Part shown: positions 43,686-53,117 of the stretch, piece after piece | Layout: each line of letters starts with the position of its first letter | Numbering within the stretch: position 1 is the stretch's first letter | Source of the DNA: Pseudoalteromonas ulvae UL12 | GTDB taxonomy: Bacteria > Pseudomonadota > Gammaproteobacteria > Enterobacterales > Alteromonadaceae | Reading direction: 5' to 3' | DNA: 64,000 nt | Assembly (NCBI RefSeq): GCF_014925405.1 | Contig: NZ_AQHJ01000033.1 | Location: 62,001-126,000 of the forward strand | Position numbers and translations under genes: made by a program | Notes under the pieces: generated by a model | The model's database searches: none | Told to the model about the DNA's origin: nothing | The model's input: the letters and a program-made list of their open reading frames with translations, nothing else

Positions 43686-44954
43686 ATGAAGAAACATATC
43701 CCATTACTTTTAAGCGCGCTAATTGTCAGTCCATACGCAATGGCGAGTGCTTATATTATCGAAGCGAAAGCTATGTTTGATGCTAAAAGTGGCAAGTTAA
43801 TCGCCAATCCTACCGTTGTGATTGAAAATAATCAGATTGTAGAAATAAGCTCTCACGGTAAAGCAAAATACAATAAACCGGCAGAAAAAATTAATCTACG
43901 CGAGCACACACTCTTACCTGGTTTGTTTGATATGCACGTTCATTTAACCAGTGATGCACATATTCATGGCTATAAGCGATTACAAGTGACCTCACCACGC
44001 GCAGCAATTACAGGGGTAAGAAATGCGCAGCGAACAATCAATGCGGGTTTTACATCGGTGAGAAATTTAGGCGCGCCTGGTTATGCTGATATTGCACTAA
44101 GAGATGCGATATACGCAGGAGATGTCATTGGGCCTAGGGTGTTTGCCGCAGGACCCTCACTCGGAATTACTGGTGGGCACTGTGATAATAATTTATTACC
44201 TCATGAAATTGCGATTAAGGCTGCGGGTGTCGCAGATGGACCGTGGGCCGTGAGAGCAAAAGTACGGGAAAATATTAAATTTGGCGCAGATGTAATTAAA
44301 TTCTGTGCAACAGGTGGTGTTTTATCAAAAGGGACGCAAGTCGGTGCACAGCAATACGCACAAGAAGAAATGAATGCCTTGGTGGCAGAGGCGCATTTGC
44401 GTGGACTTACTGTGGCTGCGCATGCGCATGGAACCAACGGTATTAAGGCTGCGATTCGCGCCGGAGTTGACTCGATTGAGCATGCGAGCTTTTTAGATGA
44501 CGAAGCTATTAAATTGGCTAAAAAGCATGGTACGTACTTATCGATGGATATTTACAATACTGAGTATATTCTCTCAGAAGGTCAAAAAGCGGGGATTTTA
44601 GAAGAGAGTTTAGATAAAGAGCGAGTCGTGGGGGCTAAGCAACGTAATAGCTTTAACCGAGCGGTAAAAGCAAACCTGAATATGGTCTTTGGTTCTGATG
44701 CTGGTGTGTATCCTCATGGCGAAAATGCGAAACAGTTTTCTCGGATGGTCAAATTTGGTATGACCCCAGAACAAGCGCTGCAGGCAGCGACCATTAATGC
44801 TGCTAAATTGCTGAAGCAAGATCAAATATTAGGATCTATTGAAGTTGGCAAGTTAGCCGATATTATTGCAATCAAAGGTGATCCAATTGCAGACATAACA
44901 CTTATGGAACAAGTTGGTTTCGTGCTCAAAGATGGCAAAATACTTAAACAGTAG
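43686..44954 (+). CDS. Exported metal-dependent amidohydrolase (prolidase/Xaa-Arg type)
   Basis: About 422 residues from ATG 43686 (GGAG six bases upstream), with a signal peptide ending near MASA. Metal site: FDMHVH at about 80-85, bridging Lys in DVIKFCATGG, His in AHAHG and SIEHASF, and the catalytic Asp in FGSDAGVYPHG. This set fits the amidohydrolase subtype that contains peptidases acting on C-terminal Xaa-Pro, Xaa-Arg or Xaa-Lys peptides. Likely periplasmic nutrient peptidase. The nearby chemoreceptor is separated by a terminator. Confidence 0.9.
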   Translation: MKKHIPLLLSALIVSPYAMASAYIIEAKAMFDAKSGKLIANPTVVIENNQIVEISSHGKAKYNKPAEKINLREHTLLPGLFDMHVHLTSDAHIHGYKRLQVTSPRAAITGVRNAQRTINAGFTSVRNLGAPGYADIALRDAIYAGDVIGPRVFAAGPSLGITGGHCDNNLLPHEIAIKAAGVADGPWAVRAKVRENIKFGADVIKFCATGGVLSKGTQVGAQQYAQEEMNALVAEAHLRGLTVAAHAHGTNGIKAAIRAGVDSIEHASFLDDEAIKLAKKHGTYLSMDIYNTEYILSEGQKAGILEESLDKERVVGAKQRNSFNRAVKANLNMVFGSDAGVYPHGENAKQFSRMVKFGMTPEQALQAATINAAKLLKQDQILGSIEVGKLADIIAIKGDPIADITLMEQVGFVLKDGKILKQ

Positions 44955-44962
44955 GGGGGTAG

Positions 44963-44990
44963 TCAGGCAGCCCATTGATGGGCTGCCTGA
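44963..44990. terminator. Convergent hairpin after the amidohydrolase gene
   Basis: 13-base arms TCAGGCAGCCCAT / ATGGGCTGCCTGA with a two-base gap, so the real loop is slightly larger. Placed between two convergent genes; T-rich tail is weak. Confidence 0.7.
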
Positions 44991-45002
44991 ATAAAATCAA
45001 GG

Positions 45003-47546
45003 TTAGAGCAGTGGAATGTTGATTAGGCCACTTGATACAATACCACTTGGTGCTGTGATAGAAAAACTGACAATAGTTTCAGTGGCAGGCTCAGTAGCAA
45101 GTAAGTCATTTTCAATCGCAAACTGTAAGATATTCCCACCAAACAACGCGTTATTATTCGCATCTTTAAAGCTGATATTAGCATCAAGCTGGGCATGGCT
45201 AATCGCTAAATTTGTGCCCAATGTGTTGCCCACTACAAATGAAGTAGTGCCCGAGATTGAACCTTTACTAGTATTAATGCTGACCGATGTACCGAGTGGC
45301 ATAGTTTGCAGTGCTGAATCAGAAAAATAGAGCTGGAAAGTACGCGTAGTATTGCGGGGAATCGCAGAGCTGATACCTACGGCATTCTCTCCTGAATAAT
45401 TACTGATAAGTGGATTTGTTACTGTGGTGTCGTATAAAGACCACAAGCTGTGTGATGAGGCCATGATCATTTTAATCGCTTTACGCACATTGATTGAGCG
45501 GCTAATTGTCGCACCACATTTCAAAGTACTGGTGCACTGAGGGCCATTAAACTTACCATCTTGTGGCGTATAATTACTGTCATCCTGATCGATTAGGCTA
45601 TCGCGCTCAAAATCTAAAAACAATTCACCCGGATCGCGTACGAGATTTTCATTATCATCACGCCATGCTTCAGGCATATCAATAAAGCCAGACGATTGAT
45701 ACTGAGCTCTGCCAAAGCCACTGGCCACTTGATTATTCAAAATGGGCTCACCATCTGCGTCATCAAAGACGTTATTACCATTGGTATCAAAAAATGTTTC
45801 ATGACCGATAGCGGTTGCAAGTATGGTAATACGGTGATTGTAAACTTTCGGCTCAGCACTTCGCCATGTGGCTGTACAGCTACCGTTTGTGGTGGTACAT
45901 GATGGCGTAATTTGGCCGCCTTCAGTGGTAAAGTTTACTGTCGTGCCATCGGGAACCAGGTTGTTGAAGCTGTCGGCTAGCCAAGCTGTAATTGGTACCT
46001 CGACACCATTGATATTGTCGGCTTCAGGATTGATGACTTCAGTAGCAAGAGTGATACTATTTTGGTCAGCAAGTCCTGTGTTGACTGATAATAAATCTGA
46101 TTGAGTTTGAATTAATGCGTCAGAGCTTGTTTTCGCTGATGCTGTGACTCGTACCACTGTGGGTACGTTGCCAGCAGTCACTTTTGTGCCGACTTCGCCT
46201 TTAGAGTTTGTATAGGCTGTCATAGGGCTAAGCTTTAATCCACCTAAGTCACTATCAAGTGCAAAGGTCACCTCTTGTTGAGCCAAAGGATTGCCAAGCG
46301 CACCTTTAACTAAAAAACTCAGTGTGGAAATTTCTTGTTTACCTTGACCGCCAGTGCCTTTTAAAACGATTGATTCAGGTTCTGCAGCTATAAACTCAAT
46401 AGCGCCCAGATCTTCCGCTTGCAAATTGATCGTTTGCGTTAAGGTGAGGGTATCGCCATTACCGTTAATTGTAGCGATGATTTGATCTTGATTGCCCTGA
46501 CTGCCTGCACAGCTAATATCTTCATACGTCGCACTTGCTTCGCCATTAATGGTCAGGACTTGTTGATCGATATTAGCTTGTGCGTTAGTCACGCAATTAG
46601 AACTAAACGAAATAGCCGTCGGGTTGCTTAAACGTTGACCGTTTTCATCTACGAGAGCGACTTTCAAGCCTAAAGTACCGCCAGCACTTAACTGCACGCT
46701 ATTATCAGGCTGTTTAGCGAGCGTTAGGCCGATTTGGTTCGGGATAAAAGTATTATTACTATCAAAGTAACCGGCTTGGATTTGTGGTTGATCAATCACA
46801 TCGCGGTCAAGTATTTGGTAGTTAAATCGTTGAGTCACTCCCCCTGTGGTATCGGGGTTGTATGTTGCCGTCAACGAAGCTGCTCCGATGGTATTGTCGA
46901 CAGCAGCTGCAAGTTCAATGGTCGTTAAACCTTGTTGATCTGTCAGGCCCGTATTGGCCGAAAGTGCACCAAGCTCGGCAGAGAATGACACGATCTCATT
47001 TTCTAGCGGGTCATTGTCAGCGTTTGTGAGTTTAACTTGTACTTTGACCGTTTCACCTTGCTTAAAGCGATTATTCGCATTGCCATCTTTAAACATCGCG
47101 ACCGCAAGCTGCGGTAATTGCGAGCCAACACTCTCGTTATTAATAAACTCATAATCAGTGCTGGCGGTGATTGATTGGCTTGTTGCGCTAAGGGTTGCAG
47201 CACCAACATTCGCCAAATCACTATCAAGGAATATTTGTGCGACGCCATTGATATCACTGAGCTTAGAGGATTGTCGTAAAGTACCTAAAGGTGTGGAAAA
47301 GCTCACCGAAGAAGCATTTACCGGTTCACCATTTTTATTCAAAAGAGCTTGAACACACACCGTTTCGCCAGCTTTAAAACTAGGAGCTGCCACTGCCAAG
47401 CAATTTTCATCGAGTAAATTGAGTGTGATACTGATGGGTGCATCTGGGTCTGGAGGTATGACTTCGTCGTTTTTACCAGATGAACCGTTACAGGCTGTTA
47501 AAAAGCAAATAGTTAGTAAGCTTAGAGAGTGTCGTATATCAAGCAT
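45003..47546 (-). CDS. Large lipoprotein with bacterial Ig-like (Big_1) repeats
   Basis: 847 residues. Lipobox FLTAC near residue 19. At least five Ig-like units of the invasin type follow, each with AGETVCVQALL, NGVAQIFLDS or similar strands and the N-G-(E/V)-x-T turn. After about residue 570 come Asp-rich, calcium-binding-like stretches (DTNGNNVFDDADGEP; DDNENLVRDPGE; DRDSLIDQDDSNY). It probably extends from the cell surface and may mediate adhesion. AAGGA lies six bases before the ATG. No partner autotransporter barrel is encoded nearby. Confidence 0.85.
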   Translation of the reverse strand: MLDIRHSLSLLTICFLTACNGSSGKNDEVIPPDPDAPISITLNLLDENCLAVAAPSFKAGETVCVQALLNKNGEPVNASSVSFSTPLGTLRQSSKLSDINGVAQIFLDSDLANVGAATLSATSQSITASTDYEFINNESVGSQLPQLAVAMFKDGNANNRFKQGETVKVQVKLTNADNDPLENEIVSFSAELGALSANTGLTDQQGLTTIELAAAVDNTIGAASLTATYNPDTTGGVTQRFNYQILDRDVIDQPQIQAGYFDSNNTFIPNQIGLTLAKQPDNSVQLSAGGTLGLKVALVDENGQRLSNPTAISFSSNCVTNAQANIDQQVLTINGEASATYEDISCAGSQGNQDQIIATINGNGDTLTLTQTINLQAEDLGAIEFIAAEPESIVLKGTGGQGKQEISTLSFLVKGALGNPLAQQEVTFALDSDLGGLKLSPMTAYTNSKGEVGTKVTAGNVPTVVRVTASAKTSSDALIQTQSDLLSVNTGLADQNSITLATEVINPEADNINGVEVPITAWLADSFNNLVPDGTTVNFTTEGGQITPSCTTTNGSCTATWRSAEPKVYNHRITILATAIGHETFFDTNGNNVFDDADGEPILNNQVASGFGRAQYQSSGFIDMPEAWRDDNENLVRDPGELFLDFERDSLIDQDDSNYTPQDGKFNGPQCTSTLKCGATISRSINVRKAIKMIMASSHSLWSLYDTTVTNPLISNYSGENAVGISSAIPRNTTRTFQLYFSDSALQTMPLGTSVSINTSKGSISGTTSFVVGNTLGTNLAISHAQLDANISFKDANNNALFGGNILQFAIENDLLATEPATETIVSFSITAPSGIVSSGLINIPLL

Positions 47547-47555
47547 GAATATTCC

Positions 47556-48077
47556 TTAGTCGAGAATATACTCTTTTAAATATTGAAATAGCTCGCGGTA
47601 ACCTTTAGCGGGTTTTCCTAATTCTTGTTCTTTTTTGGCTTGTCGAACAAGTTGACGCAGCTTTTGTCTATCTAAACTATCATAATCAACCAGTAACTCA
47701 TTAATTTTTTTATCACCCTGATCAATCACTTGGTCACGAGTTCGTTCTAATTTATGAAATAAAACGGTTGATTCTTTACCAACATCTAAAATGGCGTTAA
47801 GTACTTTTTGGATTTCATCCGAATTTTCAGCTAAACGTAGCTGTTTACCAACATAATTGAGATGGCGGCGAAACGCTTCGGTTTTAGTATTGAGTTTATC
47901 AGCGAGGACTAGCGCTTCTTTTAAATCTTCATTTAAAGGCAGTTTTTCACGTTGTTTTTTATTCAGTTTGCATATCTTTGCTGCTAAATCATGCATCTCT
48001 TGCGCTTCACGCTTTAACTCACTCTTTGAGATGTAAATAATTTCTTCTTCAGGTATTTTTTTGCCTTTTTTTGCCAT
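47556..48077 (-). CDS. darP: Ribosome-associated protein DarP (YjgA)
   Basis: 173 residues, highly charged and helical. IYISKSELKREAQEMHDLAAKI and LRQLVRQAKKEQELGKPAKGYRELFQYLKE are typical of the DUF615/YjgA family, which binds the 50S subunit late in assembly. It is divergent from pmbA, as in E. coli and many relatives. Confidence 0.95.
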   Translation of the reverse strand: MAKKGKKIPEEEIIYISKSELKREAQEMHDLAAKICKLNKKQREKLPLNEDLKEALVLADKLNTKTEAFRRHLNYVGKQLRLAENSDEIQKVLNAILDVGKESTVLFHKLERTRDQVIDQGDKKINELLVDYDSLDRQKLRQLVRQAKKEQELGKPAKGYRELFQYLKEYILD

Positions 48078-48302
48078 GATGGTGTCAAAGCTCGCTTTTA
48101 ATATATGTAGTAATAATAGTGTGATTATATCAATAGCTTGGTTTTAATGCTCATAGATACTGTTTTTTCTTTTCTTAAAAGTAAAATAAGATCAGCAAGC
48201 GGCTTTTAATGGTCAAATTTGTCAGTAATTTCTTTATAAAATAGGCTCAAGCGCTGAGCCTTATGATATCCTTAAATTAATTTAAACCTTCGAGTAGAGT
48301 TC

Positions 48303-49652
48303 ATGAATTCACCCCGTGAAGAGACTGTTTATAATCAAATTGCACAAATAAAAACGGCAGTTGAGCAAGCTTTAAGCGAGGCTAAAGCATTAGGTGCAAC
48401 AGCTGCTGAAGCTGCGATGTCTAGCACTTCTGGTTTGTCTGTGACCACCCGCTTGGGTGAAGTTGAAACCATTGAGTTTAATCAAGACGGCGCATTAGGG
48501 ATAAGCGTTTATGTAGGGAATAAAAAAGGATCTGCATCGACCGCGGATTTAAGTCCTGATGCTCTGCAGTCTGTGGTTAAAAAAGCAATTGAGATTGCTA
48601 AATACACGTCTGAAGATCCTTGTAATGGCATTGCTGACAAAGCGTTACTTGAGTTTAATCCACCTGATTTAGATTTGTTTCATCCTTGGGATGTATCGCC
48701 TGACGAAGGGATAGCACTATGCCAGCAGGCTGAAGAAGCTGCATTAAATTATGATGAGCGCATCATTAACTCAGATGGTGCCAGTTTTAGTTCTCATCAA
48801 GGTTTACGTATTTATGGTAATAGCCATGGTTTACTTGCCGGTTTTCCTCGTACCCGTCATAGCATTAGTTGCATGGTTATTGGTCAAGATGGCGAAATTA
48901 TGGAGCGCGAGTCTGCTTATACGCTTTCTCGTTTGCAAAGCGGCCTGAAATCGGCGCAATCAGTCGGCATCGAAGCCGCAAGCGAGACGATAGCCAAGCT
49001 TAATAGCCGAAAAATTCCAACAGGTAAGTATCCGGTTATTTTTAGAGCTGATATTGCAAGCTCACTATTTAGCCACTTAGTTTCGGGGATCGGTGGCGGT
49101 GCGCTGTATCGAAAGTCGAGTTTCCTGTTAGATACGTTAGGTCAGCCTATTTTCAGTGATTTAGTGAATGTGGTTGAGAGACCGCATATTTTACAAGGTC
49201 TCGCATCTTCTCCGTTTGATAGTGAAGGCGTCAAAACACAAGACCGCACTATTATTGACAAGGGAGTGCTGCAAACCTATTTGCTCGGTACATACGCTTC
49301 TCGAAAGCTGAACATGACCGCTACAGGCCATGCAGGTGGGATCCATAATTGGTTAGTTAACGAAACTGAGCCTGATTTAGCTGCTTTACTCAGTACAATG
49401 GGGACGGGTTTATTAGTGACGGAGCTAATGGGGCAAGGAGTGAATACCGTCAATGGTGATTACTCCCGTGGTGCGGCTGGCTTTTGGGTTGAAAATGGTC
49501 AAATCCAATACCCAGTTAGTGAAATTACGATAGCAGGTAATCTAAAAGATATGTTTAAAGCAATTGCAGGAATTGGCGGTGACTTTGATTTACGAGGCAG
49601 CGTTAAAACTGGATCTATTTTGATAGAGCAAATGCAAGTAGCTGGAAACTAA
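48303..49652 (+). CDS. pmbA: PmbA (TldE), partner subunit of the TldD metalloprotease
   Basis: 449 residues (E. coli 450). It has the TldD/PmbA fold (TTRLGEVETIEFNQDG, SSFDSEGVKTQDR, SRGAAGFWVENG) but lacks a HExxxH motif, as expected for the non-catalytic subunit. Together with TldD (6834-8276) it forms a protease acting on unfolded or small peptides. ATG at 48303. A strong terminator separates it from the convergent mgtE gene. Confidence 0.96.
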   Translation: MNSPREETVYNQIAQIKTAVEQALSEAKALGATAAEAAMSSTSGLSVTTRLGEVETIEFNQDGALGISVYVGNKKGSASTADLSPDALQSVVKKAIEIAKYTSEDPCNGIADKALLEFNPPDLDLFHPWDVSPDEGIALCQQAEEAALNYDERIINSDGASFSSHQGLRIYGNSHGLLAGFPRTRHSISCMVIGQDGEIMERESAYTLSRLQSGLKSAQSVGIEAASETIAKLNSRKIPTGKYPVIFRADIASSLFSHLVSGIGGGALYRKSSFLLDTLGQPIFSDLVNVVERPHILQGLASSPFDSEGVKTQDRTIIDKGVLQTYLLGTYASRKLNMTATGHAGGIHNWLVNETEPDLAALLSTMGTGLLVTELMGQGVNTVNGDYSRGAAGFWVENGQIQYPVSEITIAGNLKDMFKAIAGIGGDFDLRGSVKTGSILIEQMQVAGN

Positions 49653-49665
49653 CATCTAGTTTGAT

Positions 49666-49692
49666 AAAAAAGCACCGAAAGGTGCTTTTTTT
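49666..49692. terminator. Bidirectional terminator between pmbA and mgtE
   Basis: GCACC / GGTGC stem with a GAAA tetraloop, extended by A6 and T7 on either side, giving a strong T-run in both directions. Confidence 0.92.
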
Positions 49693-49726
49693 ATCAATAA
49701 TACTTACTAAAGCTTGGTTTCGATAG

Positions 49727-51088
49727 TTAAGGGAGTAAAAACCAAGTCGCAGTGCCAAGAAAAGCGAAGATACCGACAATATCTGTGACTGTCGTGAGCA
49801 CTACGCCACCGGCTAATGCTGGATCTATGTTTAATCGCTTCAGGAATAGCGGAATACTCGCCCCAGCAATACCTGCAGCCAGCAGATTCATAAACATGGC
49901 AAAAGCAATCACACAGCCTAAGGTGAAGTCCCATTTCCACAATGCGACGACTCCTGCAATTAACAACGCCCACAGCACACCGTTTAAAGCGCCAATCGCA
50001 AACTCCTTTGCTAATAAGAACCGTTGGTTAGCTTGGTTGATATGACCGACAGCCATACCACGGATAACAAGAGTCAGTGTTTGGCTGCCAGCGACACCAC
50101 CCATGGAAGGAACAATGCCATTTAGCACGGCGAGCACAGGTAAAATATCGAGGGTTGATTCAAAAAAGCTGGCCACAAACGCAGCTAAAAGCGCGGTAAT
50201 TAAGTTTACCCCGAGCCAAACTGAACGACGCTTAGTACTTTTTACAACAGGAGCAAATGTATCTTCTTCATCATCGAGACCTGCCATACTCATCATGCTG
50301 TGCTCAGCATCTTCACGGATTACGTCAACGATATCATCGATAGTGATACGACCCAGCAAGTGTTGATGTTCATCTACAACGGGTGCTGAAATCCAGTTGT
50401 GACGTTCAAACAGTTGCGCCACTTCTGATTCGTCCATTGTCACAGGGATAGATTCACAATGATCATCCATGACCGTTCGAACGGTGAGGTCGGGGCTGCG
50501 AGTTAAGAGTAAAGCGAGTGAAACGGCACCAATAAAGCAATTATCTTTATCAACAACGTATAATTCATCGGTTCCTTCTGGCAGCTCTCCTTTGAGGCGC
50601 AAATAACGAAGAACAACATCAAGTGTGACATCTGGGCGAATGGTCACAGTATCTGTGTTCATTATGGCACCAGCAGACTCTTCTGGGTAAGATAGCGCTA
50701 ATGCAGCACGCTCTCGGTCTTGGCTGGCCATCGAGCCGATAACTTCTTGATAAATAGTGTCAGGAAGACTTCGCAACATTTCTGCGAGGTCATCATCGTC
50801 CATATCTTCTGTTGCGGCTGCGATTAATGCAGGATCCATCTGGGAGATAATGCCATTACGCACATCTTCAGAAAGCTCTTCGAGGATGTCACCTTGTAGA
50901 TCTGAGTCAACCAATTGCCACAGTACAGTACGGCCTTTATGAGGGGAGGACTCAAGTAATAGGGCGATGTCACACGGGGCCATATGTGCCAACATGCGCC
51001 TAACATGAACAAACATACCACTGTTAAGTGCACGGGTTATTTCGTGCAATCTTAGTTGGGTGTTATCTTGTTCAATGGCTTCTGGCAT
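49727..51088 (-). CDS. mgtE: Magnesium transporter MgtE
   Basis: 453 residues with the standard MgtE order: N-terminal superhelical domain, two CBS domains (ILLTRSPDLTVRTVMDD; WISAPVVDEHQHLLGRITIDDIVDVI) and five transmembrane helices at the C-terminus containing NGIVPSMGGVAGSQTLTL, the channel signature. The cytosolic domains gate the channel by Mg2+ binding. It sits at the end of the rpoN block, not part of it in E. coli. Confidence 0.96.
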   Translation of the reverse strand: MPEAIEQDNTQLRLHEITRALNSGMFVHVRRMLAHMAPCDIALLLESSPHKGRTVLWQLVDSDLQGDILEELSEDVRNGIISQMDPALIAAATEDMDDDDLAEMLRSLPDTIYQEVIGSMASQDRERAALALSYPEESAGAIMNTDTVTIRPDVTLDVVLRYLRLKGELPEGTDELYVVDKDNCFIGAVSLALLLTRSPDLTVRTVMDDHCESIPVTMDESEVAQLFERHNWISAPVVDEHQHLLGRITIDDIVDVIREDAEHSMMSMAGLDDEEDTFAPVVKSTKRRSVWLGVNLITALLAAFVASFFESTLDILPVLAVLNGIVPSMGGVAGSQTLTLVIRGMAVGHINQANQRFLLAKEFAIGALNGVLWALLIAGVVALWKWDFTLGCVIAFAMFMNLLAAGIAGASIPLFLKRLNIDPALAGGVVLTTVTDIVGIFAFLGTATWFLLP

Positions 51089-51214
51089 GGCTGCTCTTTA
51101 TTGTAATAGTGTTAGTGTGTAGTCAAACAGGTTGATGTTGTGCAATGTTGCGATTAGTGTTTAAGCAAGTAATTGATTTTGGTTAAGTATAGCGTATTTG
51201 CTATCAACTTTCAG

Positions 51215-51487
51215 TTAGTCTTGTTCGTTAAATTTATCTGCAATCAAAGCTCCGATGGCTTTCAGCGCTTGTTCTGCATCAGGTCCTTCACAGGTGACTT
51301 TGACTTCTTTTCCTTGGCTGCTTTCGAGTAACATTAATGCAAGCACGCTGTCTGCTTCGGCAGTTTTAGTATCTTGCTCTAAAATAATATTGGCGTCAAA
51401 ACTCAGAGCTAGTTGTGCTAATGCTGTGGCAGCTCGGGCATGTAAACCCAATTTGTTTTGAATTAAAAACGTATCTTCACAGTGCAT
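51215..51487 (-). CDS. ptsO: Phosphocarrier NPr (HPr-like, nitrogen PTS)
   Basis: 90 residues from ATG 51487, one base after the rapZ stop; the longer frame reaches into rapZ and is not used. The phosphorylatable His is H16 in LGLHARAATA. It passes phosphate from EI-Ntr to EIIA-Ntr (PtsN, two genes upstream). The EI-Ntr gene ptsP is not in the window. Confidence 0.95.
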   Translation of the reverse strand: MHCEDTFLIQNKLGLHARAATALAQLALSFDANIILEQDTKTAEADSVLALMLLESSQGKEVKVTCEGPDAEQALKAIGALIADKFNEQD

Positions 51488-51488
51488 G

Positions 51489-52334
51489 TTATTTTTCTTG
51501 TTCGCGATGATGGACTTTGACATTTTTGTGGCTGCGACTGAAGCTATCGGCAAGAGTTTGGGCTAAATAAACTGAACGGTGCTGACCACCGGTACAGCCA
51601 ATCGCAATGGTTAAATAGCTACGGTTATTTCGTTCTAGATGCGGTAACCACGTTTGTAAAAAAGTTTGGATTTGCCAAGTGAATTTTTGCACTATGCTAT
51701 GGCTGGCTAAATAATCTTTTACGGGTTGATCTAAGCCTGTTAATGGTTTTAGTTCAGGCTCCCAATGCGGATTCGGCAGAAACCGGGCGTCAAATACATA
51801 ATCTGCATTTTTAGGAATACCATGTTTAAAGCCAAACGATTCAAACGTAATAATAAGTTGATTGTCTTTTTTGCCTAACACACGCTCGCGTATCGACTCG
51901 GCTAATTGATGGACGCTTAAATCGGTTGTATCGATTATGACATCGGCACGGCTGACCACGACATCAAGCAGTACTTTTTCTTGTTTAATGGCAGAATCGA
52001 GCGGTTGTGCATTCATTGATAATGGATGTAGTCGTCTGGTTTCAGAGAATCGACGAATGAGTGTGTGATCGTCACTATCAAGATAAAATAATGATGAGTT
52101 GGCAAATTCAGGTAAATACTCAAGAATCTCATTAAACTCTTGCTGATCTTTAGGCAAGTTCCGTACGTCTATACTCACCGCTATCTTATCGTAACTATCA
52201 GATACACTGCGTACGAGGGAGGGAAGTAAGTTGACTGGGATATTATCGACAGCATAGTAGCCAAGATCTTCAAGTACTCTTAACGCTACAGATTTTCCTG
52301 ATCCTGAGCGGCCACTGATAATAATAAGTTGCAC
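51489..52334 (-). CDS. rapZ: RNase adapter protein RapZ
   Basis: 281 residues with a GTG start, preceded by AAGGAG at about eight bases. Walker A GRSGSGKS is at residues 8-15; DNIPVNLLPSL and the C-terminal AIGCTGGQHRSVYLA are characteristic. In enterobacteria RapZ senses GlcN6P and guides RNase E to the sRNA GlmZ. Both N-terminal ATPase-like and C-terminal RNA-binding domains are complete. It is placed between ptsN and npr as usual. Confidence 0.97.
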   Translation of the reverse strand: MQLIIISGRSGSGKSVALRVLEDLGYYAVDNIPVNLLPSLVRSVSDSYDKIAVSIDVRNLPKDQQEFNEILEYLPEFANSSLFYLDSDDHTLIRRFSETRRLHPLSMNAQPLDSAIKQEKVLLDVVVSRADVIIDTTDLSVHQLAESIRERVLGKKDNQLIITFESFGFKHGIPKNADYVFDARFLPNPHWEPELKPLTGLDQPVKDYLASHSIVQKFTWQIQTFLQTWLPHLERNNRSYLTIAIGCTGGQHRSVYLAQTLADSFSRSHKNVKVHHREQEK

Positions 52335-52352
52335 GGTACATCTCCTTGATGA

Positions 52353-52802
52353 TTACGCTGCATCGATTATCGCGTAGAGTTCTTCATCGCAAGTCGCATG
52401 ACGTAATTGTTTGCAAAATAACTTGTCCTTTAGTTTATCAGCTATCGCAGCGAGCGTCTTTAGGTGAGCTTGACATTCGTCTTCAGGTACGAGCAGTGCC
52501 ACAAAAATATCGACAGGTTTATTATCTATTGCATCAAATTCAATCGCCTCTTGGTTGACGATTAAAATAGCCAGGCTTTTATCGAGTCCAGCTAATCGGC
52601 CATGGGGTATAGCGATACCACGCCCGATGCCTGTGCTACCAAGTTTTTCACGATTCAATAACGCGCCAAGGATTTCTTGCTCAGAAAAGTCGGGGCGTTG
52701 CTGGTGAGCAACAAAGCTAATATGCTCTAAAATTCGCTTTTTGCTATGAAAAAGGACTGCGGCTTTGGTGCAGTCCTTGGAAATAAAAGAATTTAGTTTC
52801 AT
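52353..52802 (-). CDS. ptsN: Nitrogen-PTS regulatory protein EIIA-Ntr (PtsN)
   Basis: 149 residues. The phosphorylated His is at about 67 in GIAIPHGRLAG, with RPDFSEQEILGALLNRE upstream, matching PtsN. It is a regulator of potassium uptake and other processes, not a sugar carrier. ATG two bases after the hpf stop. Its first codons contain a hairpin followed by a T-run that could terminate transcription (52752-52778). Confidence 0.97.
   Translation of the reverse strand: MKLNSFISKDCTKAAVLFHSKKRILEHISFVAHQQRPDFSEQEILGALLNREKLGSTGIGRGIAIPHGRLAGLDKSLAILIVNQEAIEFDAIDNKPVDIFVALLVPEDECQAHLKTLAAIADKLKDKLFCKQLRHATCDEELYAIIDAA
52752..52778 (-). promoter_or_regulatory. Terminator-like hairpin inside the start of ptsN
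   Basis: Nine-base perfect stem AAGGACTGC / GCAGTCCTT with a nine-base loop. On the minus strand it is followed by TTTTTC (T-run continuing from the stem). It lies about 25-50 bases after the ptsN start codon and overlaps codons for SKDCTKAAVLF. It may be an attenuator whose outcome depends on translation of ptsN, or chance. Confidence 0.4.
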
Positions 52803-52804
52803 GA

Positions 52805-53092
52805 TTAATGGCGTGAAAGTTTCTCTTTATGTTTAATTACTTGGCGATCTAATTTATCAATCAAGCCATCGATTGCAGCATACATATCTTGATGCTCGGA
52901 CGTTGCAAATAATTCACCACCGGTGACATGGAGAGTTGCTTCTGCTTTTTGGACTAATTTCTCGATATCCAAAATAACATGAACGTTATTTATATGATCA
53001 AAGTGCCTTTCGAGCTTAGCAAATTTGTTAGTGACATAGTCTCTTAAAGGATCTGTTATTTCTACGTGACGACCAGTTAAATTTAGTTGCAT
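52805..53092 (-). CDS. hpf: Ribosome hibernation promoting factor HPF
   Basis: 95 residues from the second of two close ATG codons (53092), which matches the family start MQLNLTGRHVEIT and sits eight bases from AAGGA. Short HPF type, without the long C-terminal dimerisation domain. It binds the small subunit and helps form 100S dimers. It lies between rpoN and ptsN as in E. coli. Confidence 0.96.
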   Translation of the reverse strand: MQLNLTGRHVEITDPLRDYVTNKFAKLERHFDHINNVHVILDIEKLVQKAEATLHVTGGELFATSEHQDMYAAIDGLIDKLDRQVIKHKEKLSRH

Positions 53093-53117
53093 AAGCATTT
53101 TCCTTCTATTTTACGTC

